A stretch of DNA of 64,000 bases from Ashinkailepas kermadecensis (lineage: Eukaryota; Arthropoda; Thecostraca; Neolepadidae): the NCBI GenBank assembly GCA_034440615.1, contig JAOTOM010002949.1, positions 61,494 to 125,493 on the forward strand, in the 5' to 3' direction. Numbering within the stretch: position 1 is the first letter of the stretch; each line of letters starts with the position of its first letter. The notes under the pieces are model-generated. The model was not told the DNA's origin and did not search any database. It worked only from the letters and a program-made list of their open reading frames with translations. Below are positions 11,401-21,550 of this stretch, in pieces. The position numbers and the translations under genes are program-made.

Positions 11401-12499
11401 GCTCAATTGAGCCTAATTTCTTACGTAGGACGACACCCGCCGACGGGTCGACACCACACCACAGCAATTACTACTCTCACTTAAGGGCCTTGAGTCTCAC
11501 TTCCCGCCTACCGGTCCATCAATCATCAAAATACCTACATCCTAACACCAGCGCACTGCACAACTACATTTGCCACACGATATCATCTCTGGACTTCCAA
11601 ATTCAAAACATGAAGTAATCCCTCTTCCAATGAAGGAAGCTTGCATGCGTCGCCTGGCTAGTAAAGAAAACTACCACTCTCCGGGACGGATTGGAAATTT
11701 AGAGGCTCTTGGCCGGGGGTGAATCATGCCTATCCAGCTCCCACTCTTTCGGGAGCTTTTTAAACCACTCCGAAGAAAGGCAATTAATAATTAGCCTTTG
11801 AATGCTTCCTGAAAGATTGGGATGCTCTACATCAGCTTACGGGAAAGAAAAGGTGTATTTCTGAGTTTTGAAGCAATCGCAGCCGATCTAAATAAAAGAT
11901 ATCAGGTAAAATTTACGCGTGAAAATTAGCCAGATCCGTCCAAGACATTCTCCAAACCTGTTAAGACTTTGTGGCAAAATAGACCACCAGATAACCAGAA
12001 ATTTCGGTGTCTTTTGATTTCATGACATACATTGCTTCAGAGCGCCACATATTCGTGACACAAATACTGTTTATGCCACTCGGACACAGATATTCTACAA
12101 CTCCGCAAAAATAAAATTTGACTGTGGATTTAATCTGGGTGGCCCAGAGTTAAGATACTAAAGTACAGAGTTAAGATAATTGAAGAAAACAATTATTCCT
12201 TGAATTTTTCGGGGGATTTATTTTATCACAATTTATTTTTGAGCCTTTTCTGTAGGTCATAGCTGTTCAATAGCCTTGGGTCATAGTACCTCGCCGGCTA
12301 TGCAAATTGTCCATCTCCGCCGCACTAAATACCATTAACCACAATTGCCGTATTATTCCGCCGCGTGGTGGTTACTTCCTTCGATTGCGTTTCGATCAGG
12401 TGAGGTAAGGTTGGGTACATTGTTCTTTCGGTTTTTGTCCGATTGCGAATTACAAGAAAATCTGGTGCTGTAGTTTCTCATTTCTTGGACTTTGTTTTT

Positions 12500-13690
12500 T
12501 AATGCAATGTTTATGAATGTGCTGAACATGATTTGACCACTCGTCTCCTCTGCAAATGCATGCTTTTCACTTGCGAGGGAAAATAACACCCAAAAAAGGG
12601 CTTGAAGTTGGGTAATTACTAATATAGCTTAAAAAGTAGTGTTCACAATAACAAAAGAAGATGGGGCATAGCCTAACTTCACCTCCTATAACCTTCCATG
12701 CATGAATTTTTTTTTCTAAAAATTTCCAAACAATTTTGTTTCTCAAATTTCAAAAGGAAAGACCCAACATATGATAGCCTGAAATGTTTTTGAAGACAAA
12801 AATAACTTTTGTTTTGACAAATTTCACCTACATTTTTATCAAAACCTATCAAAGCCTAACCTAACATAACCTAACCAAACTTTACCCCTTCTTTGTATGC
12901 TTCATGGAGGTAAAATATGTAAATTTGTGTTTTAAGGTGTTTTATGAAATCTTGGCATTTTCATTGAAATGCAATGTTTACCAATGTGACTAAGATGATG
13001 GAAGCACTATTTTTGTGCAAATGCTTACTTTTCAGATTGTGAGCAAAATAACACCAAGAATGGGCTATGAGTTATGTAGCATAGCATAAAAAGAAATGTT
13101 GAAAAAATAAAATATATACAACATAATCTAACCTAACCTCCCCTTGGAGAAAAAAGTATAAATAAGAAAACTGCAAATAAATTTGTTCTTTGAATTTTTT
13201 TCCACAATTTAAAAACCTAACCAAACCTAACCTGACCTAACATTAGCTGCTTTTGAAGGAAAAAAAATTCAATTCTTAAAAGAATCCAAAAAATTTCCAA
13301 CTTAAAAAACTGAACTAACCTAACCTAACTCATTTGCTTGCTTCATGGAGGAAAATGTGTATCGAAAAACTTGTCTTGTTGCCACCTTAAAGCATAATAA
13401 TACCAGTAAAATGTGTATAAAACTTGCCTTGTTAGTTTATACTGCAATAATACCCAAACTGCTCAGCTATGCTGTGGACAAATCTTGCCAAGATTCTTGG
13501 CACTGCTGCTAACAGCACCACAGCAAAATTATGGGCTGGTAGGTTTTTTGGAGTACCATGTTTATGAAGGTGACTTAGATGATGGAACCACTTGTTTTCT
13601 GTGCAAATGCTTACTTTTCAGGTTGTGAGCAAAATAATGCCCAAAAGGCTTTGAGTTAGGCAACATAGCATACAATAATTGGAGGGTGTT
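12500..13690. repeat. Three diverged copies of a ~130-bp sequence and CCTAACC blocks
   Basis: Related text (..GATGATGGAA-CACT..GTGCAAATGCTTACTTTTCAGGTTGTGAGCAAAATAA..) occurs at about 12503-12640, 12977-13100 and 13561-13680. Between the copies are CCTAACCTAAC-type words, for example at 12850-12880, 13120-13140, 13210-13240 and 13315-13330. The block looks like an old repeated intronic sequence. The CCTAA words resemble the arthropod telomere pentamer but never form a regular array. Confidence 0.6.
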
Positions 13691-13870
13691 TTATTCGTCA
13701 TTCCAGGAAACATCCACTGCATTTTAGGAAATGTGTACTCTCCATTACTTAGTGTTTCTAGGGTATACACCATATTTTAGCAAATCCCAAAATTATACCC
13801 TCCATTATTTGGTGCTTCTCAAGGTTATACGCTCCATATTTTGGCTAGCCCAAAAATTATACACTCAAGT
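13690..13870. repeat. Short tandem repeat, ~65-bp unit
   Basis: The text CATTA(C/T)TT(A/G)GTG(T/C)TTCT followed by TATAC and CCATATTTT is repeated about two and a half times. No gene is seen. Confidence 0.6.
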
Positions 13871-13974
13871 CCAAGACTGAGAAGTGAAAATCCAACACTG
13901 CCTACAATCCATATCCGGGCGAATGCAAGCATTTAAAAAATGGAAACAAAAATACATTCCAGGTTAGTTATCTA

Positions 13975-14022
13975 TTTGGGCTTTAGGGCGCTTCGACCAG
14001 AGTTGATCATTCGCGACCATCC
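13975..14022 (-). mobile_element. Solo I-clade LINE/SINE 3' hairpin tail
   Basis: Minus-strand text GGTCGCGAATGATCAACTCTGGTCGAAGCGCCCTAAAGCCCAAATA-like (13977-14018) is the same tail as in the two LINEs. No LINE coding sequence or tRNA head precedes it, so it is a strongly 5'-truncated insertion. A target site duplication was not found with confidence. Confidence 0.75.
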
Positions 14023-14257
14023 TGCACATTGCTCAATTGAATGTTCATTTGGATATCAATGCATCAACACCTACAAATACTTGCTCCAAAACCTTAGCTA
14101 TTGCCGGCCAACAGCGCAGCTCATTCTCGACCAATTCACATCCAACTGCACACCTAAATTCCTCGGACACACATTGTTCCGACCCCGACGTCACGGTCAA
14201 CACTTCTACACCACCCCGCTCGGGATCACACACCAGCCGGCCCACGCGCACACTCAC

Positions 14258-14353
14258 GCGGCTGTGGTGACTGGGACGGTGTCTCGGAGGAGCCGACGCC
14301 CGGCGACCGCTGCTCAGCCTCACGGCTCGGCGACGCCGGGATATCCTCACCGG
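14258..14353 (-). CDS. TONSL: TONSL exon (Ser/Pro-rich, after ankyrin domain)
   Basis: Reads AGEDIPASPSREAEQRSP and on to ETPSQSPQPR, completing split codons on both sides: phase 1 from the exon at 21430-21550 and phase 1 into the exon at 4117-4268. The acceptor is ATGTGTTACAG and the donor CAGCCGC|GTGAGT. The family has a Ser/Pro-rich linker here that is poorly conserved, so phase and splice sites are the main evidence. It stands alone between two LINE insertions. Confidence 0.68.
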
Positions 14354-14371
14354 CTGTAACACATGACAAAC

Positions 14372-14448
14372 ACAGAGTTAGTTAGTTGGTAGTTACTAAC
14401 TAGGCTTTAGGGCGCATCGACCTCATTGGTCATGTAGCGCCCAGCCAA
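14372..14448 (-). mobile_element. Solo LINE/SINE 3' hairpin tail near a TONSL exon
   Basis: Minus-strand GGGCGCTACATGACC-AATGA-GGTCGATGCGCCC forms a near-perfect stem and is followed by TAAAGCC and TAAC-type simple sequence, as in the LINE copies. No upstream LINE or tRNA part is visible. Flanks share CAAACAC, a possible short duplication. It begins about 20 bp from the exon at 14258-14353. Confidence 0.75.
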
Positions 14449-14752
14449 ACACCCAGAAACTGACGGCTTGTGTGAACTCCCCGAACGCAGCACGACACGG
14501 CACAGTCGAGACGGCAGGCTGCCGGCAACAACACAACACAACAGCAGCCATCAACAGCAGCCATGACGGTCGGGGTAGGTTCCCGGTCCACAACACAACA
14601 CAGCCGTGATAGCCGAGGCTCCCAGCCGCATTCAGCACAACTCAACACGATCGTAGCGGCCGGGACTGACTCGCCAACGGCTCCAGCAGAACAGGACCGT
14701 GATAATCGCGATGCTCAGGCTTCCCCGGACGCAATGCAATGCAACAGTCACT

Positions 14753-14912
14753 CAACGGCGCCTAGCTACATAGCCACTCATCAACAAACCACAGACAGCG
14801 GTCCGACAGCACCCGCACCAGCTAGCGGTCACCAACGGCGCCTAGCTACATAGCCACTCGTCAACAAACCGCAGACAGCGGTCCGGCAGCACCCACACTA
14901 ATTACTGGTCAC
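14753..14912. repeat. 80-bp direct tandem duplication
   Basis: The text CAACGGCGCCTAGCTACATAG to CGGTCACC occurs twice, starting at about 14753 and 14833, with a few substitutions. It lies in the intron next to the full-length LINE. Open frames through it are not supported as genes. Confidence 0.75.
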
Positions 14913-15143
14913 CGAGCAAATCCGTCGCCCGCGTCGTCATAGTCATGACTCACAGTCGTCGTCATAAACTTCGTCATGGCTCATGGTCGTCGTCATTAAC
15001 TCATGGTCGTCGTAGTCGTCGTGAGTGTGAGTGATTTGGGTTTTAGGGCACATCGACCATGGTAGGTCATTTAGCGCCCATAACAGAACAGGGAACTACT
15101 TAGTCAGAGCCGTATCTTAGTATTATGGTTGGGTGACTAGTTT

Positions 15144-18100
15144 TTACTGACTTGAATATATTATCAAAAATCCAATTTTTCTGAAGTATTCACAAACCTT
15201 TCCCAAGCAGTCCGAGTCGTCTCGAAGGAGACTGGGGAATGTCCTGCTGGTTCCGAGGTACTGGGCTCTCTCCTGTTCGTAGTGCCGACATGTGAGAATG
15301 TGACGTACCGTTAGTGGAGAATTGCATCGTGGGCAAACTGGCTTGCTTTCATTTATGAGGAGGTGGCAGTGTGTGGTGTATGTATGTCCGATTCGGAGTC
15401 GTGCCAACGCCACCTCCTCCGCTCGTATTTTCCTGGAAGACGAGGGCCAGTATCCTACTCGTGGTTTGATTTCTTGGAGTTTGTTAGTACCTATGGCGTC
15501 CCAGCTGCTTTGCCATTTCTCATGCATGTATTCTGAGATCAATGGGTAGAAATCCCGTGCAGGGAGAGGGAGGGTGCGAGTGCATGGTTTCTGTGCCGCT
15601 CGTTTCGCTGCTGCGTCGGCGAGTTCATTTCCCCTAATGCCAACGTGGCTTGGGATCCAGCAGAAGGAAACGAATCTCCCTTCTCGTTTCAGTAGGGTGA
15701 GCCGATGTAAGATGTCCTGCAAAAGAGCGTCCTGTGGGTTGAAACTTTCCAGTGCCGATAGGCTGCTCAAAGAGTCGGACAGGACAACACATGAGCAGTA
15801 CTCACTGACTTCAATGAAGCACAGCGCTTTGAGGATCGCAACCAGTTCCGATGTATAAACGGATGCGTTTGACGGAAGCGAGAAGGACCTCGTGACGGAT
15901 CCGGTGACGAACGCGCATCCGACCCCTTGCTTCCCTTTCGAGCCGTCGGTATATATCAGAGTGCGTCCGTCGTACGTGGCTATGCGCTCCAGTGCATTCA
16001 TTCTGAAAAGTTCGGTGGGGACATCACCCTTTTTGGACGAAGAGAGGGCCAGGTCTATTTCTGGCGACGCTAATTCCCATGGTGGTATCTGCGATCGGTC
16101 AGCAATACGAATTCCACGTATACGGATACGACTTGTGCGGATTTCTTTTTGCATTCTCACACAGAAGGGTTCAGATATTGCCTTCCGTCCTCCGTGGAAC
16201 AGTGCCAATAGATGGCGAGAAAATACCGCGTCATACGTTGGGTGTAGAGGGTATTGCCTCAGTTTGCACGCATAGCGAAGGCCAAGCTTACCACGTCTCA
16301 ATGCCAGGTGCGGCTCGTGAGCTTCCACTTGGAGGCTTGCTATTGGCGAAGTTCTGAATGCGCCGGTTGCAATGCGTAAGGCTGTATTGTGGACCGTATC
16401 AAGTACGCGTTTTCTGGGGGTGCTGGCGCCATCATACACAAAACAACAATAGTCAAGCTTAGAACGGATGAGCTGTCGGTACATCTGTAAAAGTGTTGCA
16501 CGGTCTGCTCCGTATGTTGTTCGTGCCACACATTTCATGATATTAAGAGCTTTGGAACAACGCTGGCGCAGAGATTTTAGGTGGTCACCGTATGTCAACC
16601 GGCTGTCGAGAGAGACGCCAAGAAACTTGGCGGAAGGTCGCAGCGGGATTGGCTTTCCATATAGTTGAAGTGACAGTTCAGAGTAGCACGATCGTCGGCG
16701 AGAAAAGTGTACAGCGACTGTTTTTTCTGCGGAAAATCGAAGCCCGTTTCGGTAGCTCCAATCTTCAAGGTGATGTATGGCCAGCTGTAACTGCCGGTTC
16801 AAAGATGGTGTACGAGAAGCAGAGAGCCAAATTGCGAGGTCATCCACGAAAAGTGAGCGTCCAATGTTTTCTGGTAGTCTCTTTCCAATATCGTTGATCA
16901 GCACTCCAAACAGGGACACACTGAGCACACTTCCTTGTGGAACTCCGTTCGTAGGCACGCATTTTTCTGACAACTGATTACCGAGTCGGACGCGGAAGCA
17001 CCGATTAGCTAAAAAGTTTTTGATGAAGACTCCCATGGATCCTCTAACACCACAGTTCCACAACTTCATCAAAATCCCGTGGCGCCAGGCAGTGTCATAG
17101 GCGGCCTCCACGTCGAAAAACACTGCACCTACGTGCTTGTGATCCTTGAAACCAGCACGGACGGCGGTGTCCAAAGCTAAAACATGGTCCACCGTGGATC
17201 GGTTCTTCCGGAAGCCACACTGGGCATTTGAGAAGAAGTCCTGTTGCTCTAAAAACCATGTTAGACGCATATTAACCATTTTTTCCATCAACTTACAAAG
17301 CGACGATGTCAACGAAATGGGTCTGTAGTGGAGTGCTTCCAGACCACTTTTCCCCGGCTTCAAAATCGGGATTACTGTGGCGTCGCGCCAAGTGCACGGG
17401 AAGCTTCCTTTCTCCCATATATCATTATAGGCAGTCAGGAGTACATCAATAGCACTTGGAGGAAGATGCTTCAGCATGTCGTTGTGTATGGCGTCCGGTC
17501 CCTCAGAGACACATCTGAGCGTGTTAGTTGCGTGTTTCAGTTCCGTCAAAGTAAATGGTTGGTTATAAGGGTGTTGTATGGTGGTGGAAAAGTCGATAGG
17601 GCTTGCCTCGCATCTACGTTTATGTTGCAGAAATCTAGGGTTGGCCTTGCTATCTCGACTCCGCTCCGCTAGGGCATTGGCGATCTCGTTGGCCACGTCA
17701 AGTGGGTGAGCAATGGTTCTACCTTGAATTTGCAACACAGGTAGTGGACTGGAGGAAAGCTGACCCGATATACGTTTTATTCGGGCCCACACCTGTGAAG
17801 TGGGGGTAAAACGGTTCATTCCACCTACATACTCTCTCCAGGAGATTCTCTTTGCTGCCCTTATCGTGCGCCTAGCGATAGCTCTGGCCTGTTTGAATGC
17901 TATCATGTTCGCGGTAGTGCTATGTTTTCTGAAGAGCTTGAGGGCCCTCTTTCGCGCGCGGATAGCCGTCGCACACTCGTCAGTCCACCAGGGGACCGGG
18001 GTGCGGCGCGGGATGCCAGAAGTGCGTGGGATGCATATATGGGCGCACTGGAGGAGTCGTGTTGTAAAATCGTCGATGTGGGTGCAATGGTTTTCAGTGT

Positions 18101-18857
18101 CACGAGTAAGAACAGCATGTATATCTGATTCAAATCGAGTCCAGTCTGCTTTCTTAAGATTCCAACGCGGCGGCCGCGTGCCTAACACTGCGCCTCTTCG
18201 AAAGGTTAGCCATACCGGAAAGTGGTCGCTTCCGTGGCAGTCGTCATCGACTGACCATTCAAATTCCTGTGTTAGTTGAGGGCTGGCCAAGCTCAAATCC
18301 AATGTTGACGTTCGGCCAGATGGCATAGTAAGATGGGTGTGTGCACCTGAATTTAAGAGGCAGAGTGATCCTTGTAGGATTAAGTCTTCGAGGATTCGAC
18401 CGCGTGTGTTGACGTCTATGCATCCCCACGCAGTGTGGTGGGCGTTGAAATCACCGAGAAGAAGTGCTGGTGGGGGAAGTTCAGTCAGCAACCGCTTGAA
18501 GTCAGCAGTGGGGAAAGCGACGCCAGGGGGCAAGTACAGGGAGCACAAACTTATACGCCTGTGGTTGAAAGTCACCTCCGCTGCGACTGCCTGTAGAGTG
18601 GTTCGGAGAGCGAGCTCTCGTGCTGGTACGCTATGGTGGACGGCGAGTAAAACGCCCCCGTGGGAGACATTTCCAGATGGTACGTCGTGGCGGAACACGG
18701 CATAGTATTTCAGCCTCACGTTGTCCTCTGGTGCCAGCTTAGTTTCTTGGAGACAAATGGCTACCGGGTTGTGTCGATTTAAAACGGTCACAAGGTCAGA
18801 AATGGAGGTTTTTAGGCCTCGGCAGTTCCATTGTAAAATTGTTGAAGAAGAAGTCAG
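15144..18857 (-). CDS. LINE ORF2: endonuclease, reverse transcriptase, RNase H
   Basis: About 1237 codons, fully open. Apurinic-like endonuclease (residues ~5-235): ILQWNCRGL, QETK, GDFNAHH and SDHFPV. RT (~430-720): YRPISLTS, GFRKNRSTVD, GVPQGSVL and FVDDLAIW in motif C. RNase H (~950-1080): YTDGSKG, SELVA, LSDSLSSL and PSHVGIRGNELAD. Near the C-terminus comes a Cys/His cluster (CPRCNSPLTVRHILTCRHY). The reading frame opens after a TAG at 18858-18860 with CTG ACT. The related copy has ATG ACT at the same place (10953), so the usual ATG seems changed to CTG. No AUG lies between here and the endonuclease motif QETK. Confidence 0.92.
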   Translation of the reverse strand: MTSSSTILQWNCRGLKTSISDLVTVLNRHNPVAICLQETKLAPEDNVRLKYYAVFRHDVPSGNVSHGGVLLAVHHSVPARELALRTTLQAVAAEVTFNHRRISLCSLYLPPGVAFPTADFKRLLTELPPPALLLGDFNAHHTAWGCIDVNTRGRILEDLILQGSLCLLNSGAHTHLTMPSGRTSTLDLSLASPQLTQEFEWSVDDDCHGSDHFPVWLTFRRGAVLGTRPPRWNLKKADWTRFESDIHAVLTRDTENHCTHIDDFTTRLLQCAHICIPRTSGIPRRTPVPWWTDECATAIRARKRALKLFRKHSTTANMIAFKQARAIARRTIRAAKRISWREYVGGMNRFTPTSQVWARIKRISGQLSSSPLPVLQIQGRTIAHPLDVANEIANALAERSRDSKANPRFLQHKRRCEASPIDFSTTIQHPYNQPFTLTELKHATNTLRCVSEGPDAIHNDMLKHLPPSAIDVLLTAYNDIWEKGSFPCTWRDATVIPILKPGKSGLEALHYRPISLTSSLCKLMEKMVNMRLTWFLEQQDFFSNAQCGFRKNRSTVDHVLALDTAVRAGFKDHKHVGAVFFDVEAAYDTAWRHGILMKLWNCGVRGSMGVFIKNFLANRCFRVRLGNQLSEKCVPTNGVPQGSVLSVSLFGVLINDIGKRLPENIGRSLFVDDLAIWLSASRTPSLNRQLQLAIHHLEDWSYRNGLRFSAEKTVAVHFSRRRSCYSELSLQLYGKPIPLRPSAKFLGVSLDSRLTYGDHLKSLRQRCSKALNIMKCVARTTYGADRATLLQMYRQLIRSKLDYCCFVYDGASTPRKRVLDTVHNTALRIATGAFRTSPIASLQVEAHEPHLALRRGKLGLRYACKLRQYPLHPTYDAVFSRHLLALFHGGRKAISEPFCVRMQKEIRTSRIRIRGIRIADRSQIPPWELASPEIDLALSSSKKGDVPTELFRMNALERIATYDGRTLIYTDGSKGKQGVGCAFVTGSVTRSFSLPSNASVYTSELVAILKALCFIEVSEYCSCVVLSDSLSSLSALESFNPQDALLQDILHRLTLLKREGRFVSFCWIPSHVGIRGNELADAAAKRAAQKPCTRTLPLPARDFYPLISEYMHEKWQSSWDAIGTNKLQEIKPRVGYWPSSSRKIRAEEVALARLRIGHTYTTHCHLLINESKPVCPRCNSPLTVRHILTCRHYEQERAQYLGTSRTFPSLLRDDSDCLGKVCEYFRKIGFLIIYSSQ

Positions 18858-18897
18858 CTAGAACGTGTTAAGATGATAGTGACTGACTGGGTAGTCA

Positions 18898-20781
18898 CTA
18901 CTGCATAGATGGTCCTGATAGGGCCCGTAACCTCGCCCTGGGACATCCTCCATCGGTCGGAGAAGTTTGCCAGGGTGGAGCCCGCTTCCTGCCTCTGACG
19001 GGAGATGTAATTATCAGGGAATCACCTACACGTGGTGGGATGGGTGGTGCTGTGGGCGATGTCTCAGGTGGTCGGGGAAGGAGAGGTTCGGAGCTTCCAG
19101 GTGCCGGTGAGGATGGAGCGGCTACATGGGGAATTTCTGTTGCTCGTGCACTCGGCGATGCGTTGCGGCTTGTGCGTCCCGGAGCTGGGGCTCCTTGGCG
19201 GGCACCGACGGTCGGTGTTCTGTCCGCAAACGGAGGCGTTACGGGGATGCGCCGTGACGGTGCACTCCCGAGCGTTGGAGGGGGAGGAGGAGGGGGAGGA
19301 GGCATGGACTGTGAGGACGCTTGGGTGGAATGGGTTGTCGTGGGAATGGGAGTAGTGGATTTGGTGGATGGGGTGTTTAGGGACTTGGCGGATCTTTTGG
19401 ATCGTTGGACCAACGTCCACTTACCGCCCTCCTCGTGTGCCACCGCCGCCGCTTCCGAGGGCACCGCGGATGCTCGGTGAGGCGCTGGCTGTGGCGCCTC
19501 TGTGGTCTGGTCAGGCTTGCACGGCGGACATGTGGGTGGCACCGTGGCTGTCTCCTCCACAGTAGAAGGGGGCGTGCTAGGTATACCAAAAGACCGCAGC
19601 AAGGCGCTAAGCTGGGCAAGCAGCTGCGCAGCGCTAGTAGGTTGCTGTTGTTCAATGTTGGTTGGAGTACGTGTTTTCTGTGCGTATGAAATCTTAGGAT
19701 GGCTATCCTCGTAAGCCTCACGGGCTTGCCTAAAAGATAGATTTCTCGTGCATTTCAAAGACAGTATCTCCTTCTCCTTAAGATAGGCTGAGCAAGACCG
19801 GTCAGATGTTGTGTGAGGCACTTGTCCTCTCCCACAGTTCACACACCAAAGATTTTCCGATTCACACCTGTCGAGGGTGTGATCCGCCGATCCACATCGG
19901 CCGCACGCAGGGCGACCACGGCAATGCTGGGTCGTGTGACCATATCGTTGGCACCTGAAACACCTCATGGGGTTGGGGACAAAAACTCTAACCTTCACTC
20001 GGACATATCCCACTGACACTGTGGATGGCAGGTCGGTGGAGTTAAAAGTAAGAATGATGTTGTTTGTTGCACGAAGTTCCCCTCCCCTTCGCATCTTCAT
20101 TCTCTGCGCCTCCAGCACACCGTACTCCGCCAATCCGTCAACGATTTCTGCTTCTGTGACATCCATAAGATCGTAGCAATTGATCACCCCTTTGCAGAAG
20201 TTCTTAGTGTTGTGGGGTTGGACTGTTACTGGGATGGCGATATCTCTAGGCCCATCTGGGGTACGTATGCTATAGGTGAATTTATCTATGTCCAAGGCTC
20301 TCCTTGCGTCCTCTTCGTAGCGAAATTCTACTTCGATTCCTTCATCCCGTAATTTGTCACAGCGCGTCACAGTTCCAAGGCGGTCACATCCTCGTTTGCG
20401 TTGGAAAGGGGAGAGAGATGACAGTTTCTTCTCTGGGTCGGTCGATTTGAAGAGCAAGATGCGCGGAGTGGATATTCTTAGCGTAGAGGTAGGAATCGAG
20501 TGTCCAAAGTGTCTATATCTTGTAGATGCGTTGTCCGGGTGAGTCGTGCGTGTTGCAGTCGCGACTGAGTTGGTCTGGTCCTCACGAGAGGAACCAGGGG
20601 TGTTTTTTAGTGTAGTAGATGCCATGGAGTGTGCTTGTTTTCGACTCCTCGGGCGCCCCACCACAAAAGGGGCCCAACGGGGGGGACGCCTGGACCCCGC
20701 GGACGGGAGGACGCCAGGCGCCCGAGGAGCTATACGGGGCAGGCGGCGCCTTCGCCCGGCCGGGAGAGAGATACTCACCAC
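18898..20781 (-). CDS. LINE ORF1: gag-like protein with three CCHC knuckles
   Basis: Open frame of 627 codons. A second Met at codon 53 (MASTTLKNTPGSS) may be the real start, because the first 50 residues are Arg/Pro-rich and resemble translated 5' UTR. Residues ~180-270 look like the RNA-binding fold that precedes the knuckles in I and R1 group elements. Three knuckles follow at ~274-335: CFRCQRYGHTTQHC, CGRCGSADHTLDRC and CVNCGRG..HTTSDRSC. The rest is Pro/Thr/Ser-rich and ends at 18898, about 40 bp before the ORF2 frame opens. It is expected to coat the LINE RNA. Confidence 0.9.
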   Translation of the reverse strand: MVSISLPAGRRRRLPRIAPRAPGVLPSAGSRRPPRWAPFVVGRPRSRKQAHSMASTTLKNTPGSSREDQTNSVATATRTTHPDNASTRYRHFGHSIPTSTLRISTPRILLFKSTDPEKKLSSLSPFQRKRGCDRLGTVTRCDKLRDEGIEVEFRYEEDARRALDIDKFTYSIRTPDGPRDIAIPVTVQPHNTKNFCKGVINCYDLMDVTEAEIVDGLAEYGVLEAQRMKMRRGGELRATNNIILTFNSTDLPSTVSVGYVRVKVRVFVPNPMRCFRCQRYGHTTQHCRGRPACGRCGSADHTLDRCESENLWCVNCGRGQVPHTTSDRSCSAYLKEKEILSLKCTRNLSFRQAREAYEDSHPKISYAQKTRTPTNIEQQQPTSAAQLLAQLSALLRSFGIPSTPPSTVEETATVPPTCPPCKPDQTTEAPQPAPHRASAVPSEAAAVAHEEGGKWTLVQRSKRSAKSLNTPSTKSTTPIPTTTHSTQASSQSMPPPPPPPPPTLGSAPSRRIPVTPPFADRTPTVGARQGAPAPGRTSRNASPSARATEIPHVAAPSSPAPGSSEPLLPRPPETSPTAPPIPPRVGDSLIITSPVRGRKRAPPWQTSPTDGGCPRARLRALSGPSMQ

Positions 20782-21292
20782 CCCGACCGGGATCCAGCGC
20801 CGCCCACCACTTGACCCCTGCCGGCCAGGCCGGCAGGCACTGGGCCAGGGCCCAGACCTTTGGCCTGAGGCGACATGTCGCTTGGCCCGTATGGGGCCCT
20901 ACGGACCCGCCCGCCCCTCCGGGATATTAGGACCAAAGAGGCGTGTTGGTCCCCCGTCACAACTAACACCGTGCGACGGGGGACCTCAACCTCCAGGACT
21001 CCGTCAACCCCGGGGGGCGGGCCGAGGGGACGCGACAACCCCGATAAAACTGAGCTGGTGGGCAGGACCGGGGAAGTTGTCTTACCTGCTCATTGTAGGG
21101 AGAGTTGGTGTTGCAGGGCCAGGCGAAGGACATGGATGTTGAGATGAGATGGGCATTGGAATGGGAGCGTATGGATGGAAGGACGAGTGAGGCACTCCTA
21201 GTCTGGCCCCTCGCCGGCTCACCGATGGACTGGGAATCCGGGTCCTTAGGGCACTCAATCCCCCCACCACGAAAAGGTGGTGCCTCATCGGG

Positions 21293-21360
21293 GGTCGTCG
21301 TAGTCGTCACCATCGTCGTAGTCGTCACCATAGTCATAGTCGTCGTCACAGCCAGTCCTC
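21293..21360. repeat. GTCGTC-type simple repeat, LINE target
   Basis: Degenerate GTCGTAGTCGTCACC repeats flank the LINE on this side; matching text stands at 14930-15020 on the other side. The LINE landed in this simple sequence and copied 16 bp of it. Confidence 0.75.
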
Positions 21361-21429
21361 TCATCACCTCCAGAACGTTAGCATATACACGGACCGGAAA
21401 CGCCGCTAGAACAGTGGCAGTCGAGTCAC

Positions 21430-21550
21430 CTTGTCGCAGCGCCTCCTTCATCTCGGCCTCCAGCTGCACGATGTCGTCGCGCTCCTGGTCGGTGAGCGCG
21501 GACCACGACCTGACGCGATAGGCCATCAGGTACTGAAGCGGCGTGCTGCC
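21430..21550 (-). CDS. TONSL: TONSL exon (end of ankyrin domain)
   Basis: Reads GSTPLQYLMAYRVRSWSAL and on to ERDDIVQLEAEMKEALRQ, matching the G-L-S-P-L-E-T-L segment and following helices after the last ankyrin repeat of vertebrate TONSL. The acceptor is CGGCTCGCCAG, the donor CGACAAG|GTGACT. It enters in phase 0 and leaves in phase 1. The next intron contains the full-length LINE. Confidence 0.9.

Larger units (their letters stand above)
7116..11402 (-). mobile_element. I-clade LINE, 5'-truncated degenerate copy with 12-bp TSD
   Basis: A copy of the same LINE lineage as the element at 15.0-21.3 kb, in the same orientation as TONSL. It is bounded by TCAATTGAGCCT at 7104-7115 and 11403-11414. 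In minus-strand order it holds the C-terminal part of ORF1, ORF2 (endonuclease, RT, RNase H) and a 3' tail with the GGCGCGAATGATC..GGTCGAAGCGCC hairpin. The 5' end lies within ORF1, so the copy is 5'-truncated. Confidence 0.9.
4269..14257 (-). other. TONSL intron of about 10 kb, filled with mobile elements
   Basis: This intron holds a CR1 relic split by a SINE, a degenerate I-clade LINE, degenerate repeated text at 12.5-13.7 kb and a tail-only LINE scrap. The stretches 4.3-4.9, 5.7-6.8 and 11.4-12.4 kb show no recognisable gene or element. Confidence 0.85.
15021..21292 (-). mobile_element. Full-length I-clade LINE (6.27 kb) with 16-bp TSD
   Basis: A complete non-LTR retrotransposon inside a TONSL intron, in sense orientation. 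It is flanked by the exact 16-bp duplication GGTCGTCGTAGTCGTC at 15005-15020 and 21293-21308. On the minus strand the order is 5' UTR (about 510 bp, GC-rich), ORF1 with zinc knuckles, ORF2 with endonuclease, RT and RNase H, then a short 3' UTR ending in the hairpin GGGCGCTAAATGACC..GGTCGATGTGCCC and TAAAACCCAAATCAC. Both ORFs are open from end to end, so the insertion looks recent. An RNase H domain after the RT is typical of the I group; assignment to a named family needs a database search. Confidence 0.93.

Noticed and set aside
12840..13340. Telomere (TTAGG)n array
   Set aside because: Only short scattered CCTAACC words occur, with no regular pentamer array.
19032..19721. ORFs opposite the LINE ORF1 C-terminus
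   Set aside because: Shadow frames of a GC-rich Pro/Thr coding region with no independent support.
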